Of a DNA stretch of 38,042 nt, positions 26,201-34,200 are shown piece after piece. The first letter of the stretch is position 1. Each line of letters starts with the position of its first letter. This stretch comes from Butyrivibrio sp. UBA3740 (GTDB taxonomy: Bacteria; Bacillota; Clostridia; Lachnospirales; Lachnospiraceae). The position numbers and the translations under genes are program-made. A model generated the notes under the pieces. The model was not told the DNA's origin and searched no databases. It saw nothing but the letters and a program-made list of their open reading frames with translations. The stretch is from assembly GCA_002372465.1 (NCBI GenBank), contig DFGW01000080.1, forward strand, positions 1 to 38,042. Reading direction: 5' to 3'.

Positions 26201-27544
26201 AGGAGTAACCACCTGTCCCATGTTTCCTTCAAATCTCTCTGTAAGAACAGCGTCATAACCTGTTCCGGCAAGATTCTTCAGGTAATGAACGAATCTGTAG
26301 GATACGTTGTATGGATGATACTGAACGTCCTTTGCAGGGAGATTGAGCTGCAGTACACCGTCGATAAGTACAGGTTCTGCATCATCCGGAATATCTCCGG
26401 TTGTAAAGGTTACAGAGTCCTTTTCCGGATAGTAGATAGGGTGTGTCGCATCATCATCAACAGAGATATTCTTAGGGGATTCGATAGTTACATCAAAGCC
26501 GCTGTAAGGAATGCTCTCTCTTGCCCAGTCAAAAGCAACTCTTTCACCGGTTACAGGATTGGTGTACCAGTACTCAACTACCAGATTGTAGAGTTCGATC
26601 TGTCTGAGGTCGCCTTCAATGGTCATATCCTGCTCAACAGTCATGCCATCTGTTACTTCTTCGCCATTGTATTTCCATCCCATGAAGTAGTAGCCCTGCT
26701 TGAAAGGCCTCTCCGGGATCCTTAAGCTGTTGTCACCCTGTGTGTAGGTCTGCTTGCGATATTCTGCTCCGTCTACCATGAAGATAACGGTGTAGGTAAC
26801 TTCCTCTTCAGGCTCTTCCTCTTTTTCAAAGTTAGCTGTAAAGGTAGCTCCGTCTACAAGGTATTCGCCTTCAGGCTGATACGTACTGTCACCAGATACA
26901 TGGCCGCCTTCCGCATCAGTCCATTCAATGAAGGTATAGCCATCGTCTGCAATAGCAGTTGAGCCATTTGCCTCTTCTCCTGCTTTAACAAGCTCTTCGG
27001 GAGAAGTAACATGTCCGCCCTCGCCTGCCATGTAGGTAATTGTCGCATCAGCAGCTGCGCCCTTTGATCCGCCGCCCTTTGCGCCTCTGTCGCCCTTTTT
27101 ATCATCTTCGGGCTTCTCCTCTTTTTCCTTGGCTTCGGGATCTTCTTGCAGATTTTCAGGAGTTTCTGGAATAACCTCTTCCTCATCCTCCTCTTCTATT
27201 ACCTCTTCAGGATTCTGGGGCTGCCCCTGCTCAGGCTGATATTCTTCGCCGCCCTGGCCGGGTTCCTCGCCTCCTGATCCTTCACCGGGATCATTATCAC
27301 CGGAATATGGCTCATCATAATCATCTCCGCCTTCATCGCCGGAACCCTGGCCATCATCTCCACCGCCCTGATCCTCGGATGAGCCGCCATCATTTGAAGG
27401 CGCCGGGTTTTCAGCTGGCGCTTCCAATGAACCTCCATCTTCTGTTGCAATTGCTCTAACAGATGCAATATTGCTGTTAAATGTAGTGGCTACGAGAGCA
27501 ATTGCTAACAGTAATGATAAAAATCTGTTCCATTTTCTCAACAT
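20237..27544 (-). CDS. Giant InlB/MBG-repeat cell-surface protein (2435 aa)
   Basis: The start ATG has AAAGGAGG nine nucleotides upstream. MLRKWNRFLSLLLAIALVATTF...SVRA is a signal peptide. A highly acidic Gly/Glu/Asp/Pro region follows (about 35-160). Listeria-Bacteroides (InlB/Flg_new) repeats come next (about 170-1080; e.g. KPGYDFEKWYLDEELTQPAGSNITL..DTTLYAKW), with a MucBP-like segment (LIIHYVDMDGNPIVG) near their end. About ten or more MBG-type Ig-like modules then run to about 2300 (e.g. VTVTGETGTAHYDGSEHKVTGY). The end is a Gly/Pro/Thr linker, PDAPTPLAAAPTGAVLGATRELE..AVLGARRGRTDD, a membrane helix and GKKKEEEE, which resembles a sorting signal without LPXTG. It is an adhesin-like surface fibre, probably cotranscribed with the 79-residue gene 48 bp upstream. 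Confidence 0.9.
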   Translation of the reverse strand: MLRKWNRFLSLLLAIALVATTFNSNIASVRAIATEDGGSLEAPAENPAPSNDGGSSEDQGGGDDGQGSGDEGGDDYDEPYSGDNDPGEGSGGEEPGQGGEEYQPEQGQPQNPEEVIEEEDEEEVIPETPENLQEDPEAKEKEEKPEDDKKGDRGAKGGGSKGAAADATITYMAGEGGHVTSPEELVKAGEEANGSTAIADDGYTFIEWTDAEGGHVSGDSTYQPEGEYLVDGATFTANFEKEEEPEEEVTYTVIFMVDGAEYRKQTYTQGDNSLRIPERPFKQGYYFMGWKYNGEEVTDGMTVEQDMTIEGDLRQIELYNLVVEYWYTNPVTGERVAFDWARESIPYSGFDVTIESPKNISVDDDATHPIYYPEKDSVTFTTGDIPDDAEPVLIDGVLQLNLPAKDVQYHPYNVSYRFVHYLKNLAGTGYDAVLTERFEGNMGQVVTPVAAEIQGAVFESAESMVLSEDDQEIPIYYTRANYTLNYETNGGSYIPAVVRQYGTSISVTSTKPTKPGYDFEKWYLDEELTQPAGSNITLNEDTTLYAKWTGKNVRYTIIYMVENADDDNYSSHSTDNTKRALVGSTVTVRASDPKPSGLSNDFYFDHADSAEVKADGSTVIYAWYKRNVYTLKWNGEVYNTSGNRRAQNKGTASVTAKYGAIITQAFNEEFNIKKNNKYAWNFTKNNNDKFVSIETMPSTSGLTHSGNVITVYAFDFSTTNEQTLNYWLQNYSGEGIETRTLDGNTYGLYNSVKVHFNFLYDGSEFYQIIGYTKYKYDGHGYVLDKEWDTWDGLVVDFYYNALSYNLTLYDYNGTLVYSNDIVFNSDISGILSNKKPSAPVEGATWLGWFTDEGHTDSYTGTKMPNGLVLFGNWEFPSFTITFKDGDRTVGTDTCEYMEKAQSIDAGEKPGHTFGAWCTDPELTHVYDFAKPMDSNITVYARWTENDISYTVNYVDEDGTPVADSKYVISPIFKVGDIITEEAITVAGKIADEASKTITLGYENNEITFVYSPRQKEIDYTVRYVLKDNHDIEVAAPKENTVSGTFISVTECAAAVDKAYMQSHYPAYAGDDYYPVQDVITYTLANGTNEIIFEYTPYSNGQLIIHYVDMDGNPIVGKDTETISQKAGTSYTINTELSGYTYNRTTDGTNNVSTTVNIKEGTTERFVYFRKNITITANDKQQEYNGKYLRSEGVGDATVTGLMSGHSLTNIYYEGAQREGGSSPTTPFGATISGPAASNYYKITYVPGTLTVTKKTIYVEIEGQKIDEVYDGQPHTATYVIKSNSDPDIFLPEYIQYTGTASEVTQTNVGKQDLLLAGRFITKAPFDQTFTVVYTATDGYVNVTKRPATIWTESKDKVYDGTPLQSDIDDSRAYRFDNLVAGETLKVAEFPNSITNVGTEVNDITIDWANSTALLSNYDFTWERGTLEVTKAPITVTVTGETGTAHYDGSEHKVTGYTMVSSDPNLYDADANVSGPTQDEAIAKGTNVGKYPMNLDQMTFENTNGNFDVHFEFVDGKLTIVKSDTVKVIITGHKVSEDYDGNPHTAEGYDVEVVNPEGVNYPKSKISFTGTDSVTKTDAGTYPMGLKLSDFFNTDDNYTVEFEVKDGELEIKKPAITVTVKGRSDTKPYNGGEQFVTGYDIEISNPLYKESYFSGPSQDDAVAKGTTVDGSPYMMGLSEVLFTNNNENFDVTFSVTDGQLVITKKAITVDITGNTATYEYNGSEQFAEGYTFSISDRTYASDMFECLVDAKIGRKAVGKSDMGLSAGSFKNLATDNFDVTFNVTDGWVEITPIEAEYVINITGNSDEVTYTGEPQKVEGYTVEGTIPSEITLTLIGTAVASGTDVGEYKMNLTAEDFEAKSTEYANIKINVVDGELTVNPSGLTIHTGTATKAYDGTPLKSDEAYLIGLADADSATIVATGEQLLPDSSTNTYEITWDKGSIDNYTVTYDLGTLTVTPNTSEITLTAASATKPYDGTPLTDPTVTPAGIPEGLTLVAEATGTITDVGKEANKVTSYAIMSGEVDVTAFFTGIKLVDGELEVTPLTVNVGITGKHDSVKYDGTEHEVTGYELKIDSELYKEADFTFTGDAVAKGTVPDTYWMKLDKDQFRNDNPNFEVNFKIVEDGYLTIEELEDYEKFQLYLETTDVPRVYSGETYSGFSYGVTGSKPGVVSQTFGKILNFIEEIIGPSEVGASDGDGDSKKVTINGVDFFVSGLYVPTEGRNVGTYPLTIEGDLVVKDAEGNVVTSQFAVADRKEGNLIISKMPITVTSGSASRAFNNQPLVNHTVTTNKSWGIGDVVEYNVTGTITNVGRTSNMFTIIPLGDTDLGNYDITYVFGTLVITATPPSGGGDPTGGDPTGGGPVDIPDAPTPLAAAPTGAVLGATRELESNGPAVLGARRGRTDDQTNNQIRIFAILVSAAVAVSMIVAGKKKEEEE
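20384..20455. repeat. Near-identical 72-bp block shared with 35984-36055
   Basis: This block encodes the APTPLAAAP.GAVLGATREL tail of the 2435-residue protein. It differs at only about three positions from 35984-36055 in the partial MBG protein, in the same orientation. It marks recent duplication or gene conversion between the two surface-protein genes, which are 15.6 kb apart. Confidence 0.8.
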
Positions 27545-27592
27545 AGCTGCTTACCTCCTTTAAAGATGAATTATTGGGGGGTTAAAACCTTG

Positions 27593-27832
27593 TTACGCTC
27601 CGCTAACCTTTTCATCAGCGGTTTCTAAGTAGCTTAAGGAGCTTTGATCTACTGCTCCGTCAATCAGTTTGATGAGTTCCAGTGCACTTCTGAAATGCAC
27701 TACCCTCTTTTCTTCGACCCACACGATCTTTCCCTGCCAGGTTGCGTTTTGGCAACCGTAGATCTTTACTATGAAGGTCTCTTTTTTTCTCTTTAGTTCA
27801 GGATAATTACTTAGAATGAAGTCTCTTTTCAT
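27593..27832 (-). CDS. 79-residue TWQG/RSALEL protein (paralogue 1)
   Basis: 79 residues from the ATG at 27830-27832, with AAAGGA nine nucleotides upstream. An upstream in-frame TTG would include the ribosome site. The core is KETFIVKIYGCQNATWQGKIVWVEEKRVVHFRSALELIKLIDGAV, then a short acidic tail. Its length equals that of its paralogue at 19812, and both share the motif TF.VK......TWQG...W.E.....HFRSALELI.L.DG. There is no signal peptide. Only 48 bp without a terminator separate it from the 2435-residue surface-protein gene, so the two should be on one transcript. Its role (regulator, chaperone or something else) is unknown. Confidence 0.75.
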   Translation of the reverse strand: MKRDFILSNYPELKRKKETFIVKIYGCQNATWQGKIVWVEEKRVVHFRSALELIKLIDGAVDQSSLSYLETADEKVSGA

Positions 27833-27874
27833 GGCATTAATATCCTTTCTTAGTTTTAGGATATCCAAAGTAAA

Positions 27875-27916
27875 ATCATACGAGACATCATACGTATGCT
27901 GGTTTTTTGCAAATTC
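27875..27916 (-). promoter_or_regulatory. Duplicated promoter-like element, copy B
   Basis: On the minus strand GAATTTGCAAAA (27905-27916), 12 nt, TATGAT (27887-27892), six bases, TATGAT (27875-27880), then 42 nt to the 27832 start. It is the counterpart of the element at 20094-20134. It precedes the 79-residue gene and the giant surface-protein gene. Confidence 0.5.
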
Positions 27917-27984
27917 AGGTTAAAAGAAAATGAATAAGATTAAGTCTGAATGAAGATTATTAAGCCCCTTTGAAAATTCTAAAA

Positions 27985-28125
27985 GCCGCATAAAGCAAAC
28001 GTTTGCGGGCTTTCCAAGGGGGCGCCGCAAAAGTTCCAGTATTTATGCGGGTTTCACAGGTGTGGGGATATGGGGGATATTGTTGTGGGCGGCTTACTCA
28101 AAGTCCAGTATTCATGCGGCTTTGC
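27985..28125. repeat. Intergenic direct/inverted repeats around TTTATGCGG
   Basis: The 398-bp gap 27869-28266 holds several repeated elements. aaagttccagtatttatgcgg (28030-28050) recurs as aaagtccagtattcatgcgg (28100-28119). The inverted core gccgcataaa lies at 27985-27994. A perfect palindrome gcaaacgtttgc spans 27995-28006. These flank a G-rich run (28061-28076). They lie upstream of the 79-residue/giant-protein transcript, so they could be operator sites. No gene is evident in the gap. Confidence 0.5.
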
Positions 28126-28182
28126 AGCGTATTTTTATAAGGCCTTAAGAATTTTCAGAAAGCTCTTTTGCTAAAAGAAGAC

Positions 28183-28228
28183 AAAAAGCGAGGGAGACAC
28201 CCTGCCTTTTTGGCAAAGTGCCTCCCTC
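28183..28228 (-). terminator. Intrinsic terminator after the 2445-aa protein gene
   Basis: GAGGGAG (28190-28196) pairs with CTCCCTC (28222-28228), and the stem continues inward through CAC/GTG to a GCC/GGC pair around an AAAAA loop. On the minus strand GC and TTTTT (28183-28187) follow. This is a strong terminator about 40 bp after the stop. Confidence 0.9.
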
Positions 28229-28266
28229 TATAAATGTGTGTTGTGAATTGTAACATTGACCGTTTC

Positions 28267-31200
28267 CTACCAAAGGGCATACAAGGTTATGTCTCTTGTT
28301 ATCTGAGTTGTAATTTCTTCCTGATTACCAAATACAACGTTACCGTTTGGAGATGTAGCCCAGCCTTTAAAGGAACGATTGGCTATCCAGAAATCCAGGG
28401 TATTCAGCTTCTGGTCCTTAGCATTATAGGTGATGGTCTGAGGATCCATTGATCCGTAAACCGGCAATGCTCCCTCAGGTCTGTTTGAGTCAAAGGTTAT
28501 GGTATAGGTTTTGGGCACCCATTTAGCGTATACAGTATCATAATCAAGAGATGACGAAACCTCATCACTTCCAATAGGTGTTATGCAGGAATCATCTTTA
28601 TACCATCCTGCAAAGGAATAATAGTCCATGGAAGGTGTTTCAAGTCCGGATGCAATAATTGCACCATCCTGTATCATCACCATCGAAGAGTCAGCTACTG
28701 TCGGCGCCTCTCCCTCCTTCTTATTTTTGATATTGATCTGCATAACCCACTTTGCATAAAGAGTGGTAGCTGTGCTGAATCTGGAATCAGTTGTTACTTT
28801 TTGTGTTAAAGCCTGATCCAGATACCAGCCCTCCAGCGAAAAATCTTCACGGGTAGCTTTAGGAAGCTCTCCGATAGCAAAGTTCTTGGGGATCACCATG
28901 GTAGAAGGTTCTATTACCACCCCTGAATCTGTAGTGTTTGGATCAAAGGTTATCGTCACTTCATCTGCAGGCTTTGTCACACGCACCGTTGAGCTGTATG
29001 CGCCTGATACCCAATCGGAGCCATCCAGGCCGTATGGATATCTGACCTCTTGCTTAGCTCGAACGTAGTATGCCGTGGATTTCATGTCTGCAAATGTATA
29101 TGCATTTCCAGAAGTAATATACCCTTCAGAAACATCATTGGTAAATTTCGGGCTTGACGAGCACTGAACATAAATACGTGTATTCGGTGCTACTGCCTCC
29201 TGCTTAGTGGAAACCATAAGCGTATCACTGATCAGACTTGCCAATGAGATCACAGGCTTAACCGGCGCATCATTCTTTGTCCACTGAAGGAAAAGAGTCA
29301 CACTTCCATTGTTCTTTGCAACCAGACCGCTGTCTGCAAACGAGGTATTCTTACCTGCCCTGTCAAGTGAAATGAATGGCGTTTTTCTGTCGTAGCCGGT
29401 AAAGTACGCATCGATAGAATCCATTTGGATTGCTTCTCTATAGCTCACCGTACAGAGGACGACAGCTTTTTTAACATACTTGCCGGTCTTTGTATCCTTG
29501 ATCATTCCACCGTTGGGATTGATCATAACTTTGTAGGAATTCTCTGTAAAGTATGGCCTAAGGTGTATTGACCTTGTATTTGTCTTCAGAATCTGAGTAA
29601 CATAGGCACGGTCACCCTTAGTCGTTTTCTTTACTGCAGCGTCTGAAGCATTTACGTCAAACCATCCAAGGAAGGTAAATCCGGGCACCGAAAGCTTTGG
29701 CAAAGTCACAGCAGTATTGTATACTCCATAAGTTCTGTCAAGATCCTCTACAAGCTTTCCTGACTTAAGGAGCACGGCTTTGGCAGCACTTACCTGCTCC
29801 TTCACATCCAGATATCCCAGATCGCTATTTATGATTGCTGCATCTGTGAGCAGCAAAATCTCACTTGTAACAGGTTTCCATACCGGATAGATGGTTATTG
29901 CCTTCTTGGTTGTGAGCTTGGAAAGTGAGCTTATCCTCTTGGTGCCCTTGGTATCCAGCGCCCATCCAACCTGTTCATAGCCTTCCCTGAACCATTTCGG
30001 CAGATCGTCATAGTTTATACGTAAATCTCCGCCATCTGTTCCTTCACCGGTTTCATAACTTACATCCCGGGAAAGGATATAGCCCTTTGATGAGACGTCA
30101 ATACCATTGACATCCCAAACACCCTTTACGCCGGGAGCAACAGTAACAGAATATGAAAGAGCTTCAAACACGGCCGTAAGAACAATATCTTCTTCAGCTC
30201 CCGCTCTTATCTTTACTGCATAATTCCCGTTCATGACAAGATAATCAGGATCATCAGGGATCCACCCCATAAATGTATATCCTGTCTTCTTTGCAGTCAC
30301 AAGTGCGATGTCCTTCTTATCATTAGTTGTATAAGTGTAAACCGCCTTGGAAAGAGTTGCCCCTTCCATATCCTTATAGGTGATGTAATGGATCTCGTTC
30401 TTGCCTTCTACTGCATAAAGGTCGATAGTATTATAGCTATTTGCAAGGCTTAAGAAATCAGAAAGCTTGTAATCCTTTGCGCTTGTATACTGTGCCTTTG
30501 CAGCTCCACCAGAGGCAGCAAAGCCGACAATGCACTTCTTGTCCTTCTCTACGCTCAGCGCAGCTTCTGCTATCTCAGCACCGGTGACTACGTTATCATT
30601 GATAATATTCTTATACCTTAATGTATAAGTTTTCCGCGGTGAACCTTTACTATAAAAGTTAATTGTATAGTTATTATCTTTCCATATAGCTTTCAGGGCC
30701 AGTTTTTCATGTCTGCCGGTAATAATACATGCAGTCTCGCCCCATTCCGAAACTATATCGGCTTTATCATCTCCATTAATATCCCACCCCAGGAACCTGT
30801 ATCCGGCTTTTACAGGGTTAGTGATCTCAACACTATTTGTTCCTTCAGTTTGTGATGCCTTATAGCTCTTAGGGTATTTACCTTTAGCTGCTGCTTTTCC
30901 GCCATCATAGTTGTAGGAAATAGCATAGCTGTTCTCCGTAAATACTGCTTCCAGGGTAACAACTGCGCCATTTACTGCAGAAAGGTTCTTAATCGACTGT
31001 TTGGTAGTGAGTGTCTTTGTCTTAACTGCCGGATCTGTAGATTCAGTCACCTTCCAGTTCTTAAAGGTTCTTCCGGCAAATTCAGCCAGGTATGCGTCAT
31101 CAGAAAGTTTATATTCACTGTCATAGGTTGCCAAAATGACCCCTTCTCCGTCAATAAACGCACCTGCGTTACTGTCAGCCTCTGAAAGAGTAAGCTTTAC

Positions 31201-34200
31201 AGTATAGGTATGAGGAGTGAACTTGGCATAATAGGTAAGTGGTCCGTATTCTGTCCCGGGTGCAACCCGCGGGATTGAAGCTCCTGAGAATTCGCCATCC
31301 TCAAACCAGCCGTTAAAATCGTAGCCCTTCTTTTCCATGACAGGGAGTCTGAAGCCTTCAGAATACTTATAATTCCTGGGCATTCTATCTCCGGCCTTGA
31401 GCTTTCCGCCATTGGACACAAATGTAACCGGGTAGGTGATCTCATTCTTTGACCACTCTGCAGTCAGAAAAGCTACCTTTTCTTCTCCTGCCAAAACCCA
31501 TGGGAGATTCTTTACTGAACTACCTGCTTTAAGGGTCTTCTTTTTAGTCCCGTCCATATAAGAAAATCCGGTTAAAGAGTAGCCCTTCCTGATAAACTCA
31601 TTGCCGGTAATAATAATAGTTTCATCGGCGTTTACAGAGTCTACATATCCGTATCCTTCTACATCCGTAATCAAAATCTCATCCAGCGGATAATCAGCTT
31701 CAACATATTCTGTGCCCGGAGCATCCTTTGTTGCCACGAAGGCTATTTTGTATGTCTTTTCCGGATCAACCAGCCATCTGGCGTAGAGGTCAACTGATAT
31801 GGTCTTCGGCATTGAAGCTGCATCCGGATTCAGCTCATGGTACTTACTTACGACTGCCTCAACAAACTCCGACTCTCTGATATTTAAATCAGGATCAAAC
31901 CCATTCCAGGAGGAATACCACCCCTTCTGGTTTCCGAACATGTTGCCATAGGAATCAGGATCATCATTGTTTGGATCAAATTTGTCTAAAAGAGCTTTCT
32001 CAATATCCTTCCAGGCCTTATTCCCAGCGAAAACTCCGCGAATTGTCACCCTGCCTGTACTGTCTTTTGAAGCTTTGTAATTATACGATGCCTTTACTGT
32101 AGCATCAGTAGGCAGATTAGAATGGTATGTTACGTTTATGGTTGCAGGAACCCACTTGGCATACAGGTCAGTAAAGTCAGCCTTGTATGCTTTGGAAATA
32201 TCAACCTTAGTCTTGAAATCCTCTTCTTTATACCATCCGTCAAAGTAGTAGCCCTTATGCCATCCTCCTGCAGGGTATGTTATTGCGCTTGAAATAGGGG
32301 TTCCATAGGCAAGGAACTTCACTTCTTCAGATCCCGGGACATTAGCGCCGGTACTCGTATCATACCCATAATGGGTTGTTACATCTCTGCCTAATCCCTT
32401 CCAGGCTGCATACAGCGTTACTGTCGCACCATCTTTTTCTGTGAGGTTATAGTCAGCACTAATCACGGTCCTACGGGTAACCTCGTTAAAAGTGGGAACT
32501 AAATAGTTCTCAATCTCGGGAGAATTCGGCGCCAGTTTCTTAGTCGTCCACCCAGCAAAGCTGTTATAAAGACTTGTGTATGTAGATTTATCGAGAATTT
32601 TATTCGGCGCACCATAAGAAAAGGTTTTGTTATCCATCTTGGGACCGCTTCCACCATTAGCATCAAATACTACAGTGTACTCAATTGGATCCCAAACTGC
32701 ATAGAATTCCTTATTGTCATCTTCAACTTTTGTTACTTTATTCTCAAATTGGTCATAATCCGGCTCTGTAGCATCACTTGAAGAAGCCCATCCTTCGAAT
32801 TTATACCCTGTTTTCGAAGGAACATTTGAAATTGCAGGGCCAAATACCATGCCTTCGATAGTCTCTGTGGTCTTAACATCAACTTCTCCAAACAATCCTC
32901 CGTTAGCGTTGAACTGGATTGTTAAGTTTTTAAGCCACTTTGCCGTGTATGTGGCATTGGCAGTGACAGGTACTGAAATATCAAGTTCATTCCCCTCTGA
33001 TGTAAACCATCCGACGAATATGCCACCTGTCTTATGAGGTGTTTCCGGAATATCATGGGAATCAATCTTTTGCCCATCGCTCATTTTCAGAGTTTTTACC
33101 GGAGTCGCAGCAACACCGTCATAGAATATTACTGTATGCTCAACAAACCATTCTGCAGTATATACAGCATTTTCGGTAACAGGTTTTGTAATATCAAGCT
33201 CTACTTTTTGACCATCAACGGATGTAAACCAGCCATTAAATCTATAGCCTTCTCTTGTTGGATCTGCGGGAAGCGCTTCAACATTGATAGTATAGCCATC
33301 GCCCACAGTAATGACCGTCTCATTTTCGCCGTCATTAAAGGTTACAAGATGCTCCTCTATCCATTTTGCTGTGTACCCTGCGTGTGTATAGAAAGGCTTT
33401 GTGATATCCAAAGGCTTTGTAATATCATATCCTTCTTCCGAAGCATTTGTCTCATACCAGCCATCAAACAGATATCCTTCCCAAGTAGGAGGCGCAACAT
33501 CATTTTTTGAAAGCTTCATACCTTTCCCCAAAGGTATCATCTTAGGCTGTCCCTCCGGCCAGTCTTCATCAAAAACTCCATGATCACCGGGGTCGAGCGT
33601 AACCTTTACTTCAGCATCCCACTGGGCATAAAGAGTAACCGCCGCGTCTTTTGCTGTTGGAAGAATATTGGCTTTCTCTTCATCACGATAAAATGAGCCG
33701 GTTCCATCAGCCTTGGTGTTCCAACCAAGGAACTCATATTTATCTTTTGCGAAATTATTAGACAAAAGAGCTTTGGGAGTGCCATAAACCATATCTTCAT
33801 CTTCCATGGTTCCGGCGGTAGCTCCATTTGCATCAAAACTGATCTTATACTGCCAGCCTGTCCATTTAGCGTATAAGGTCGTATCATTTTCTATTCCCGT
33901 AGTATCAAAATCAAAAGCCTCTATAGTCTCAGAATCTGAATACCATCCGGCAAAATCATACCCCCGCTTTTGGGGATCATCAGGCCTGGTCGCTTTATTT
34001 CCAATCATTACTTCCTGAGAAGGAACCGGCGATCCTCCCATTGAATTAAAGGATACAGTATACCTTGGTTTTGGCTCCCAATGAGCATATAGATTGTGAG
34101 TCTTGGCGGTGCTGACAATAGTTTCGGAAGTAACCTCTTCTCCACCAACGCGCTCGGTAAACCACCCTATAAAGTCATTCTCCTGGCTTTTCGGCACGGG

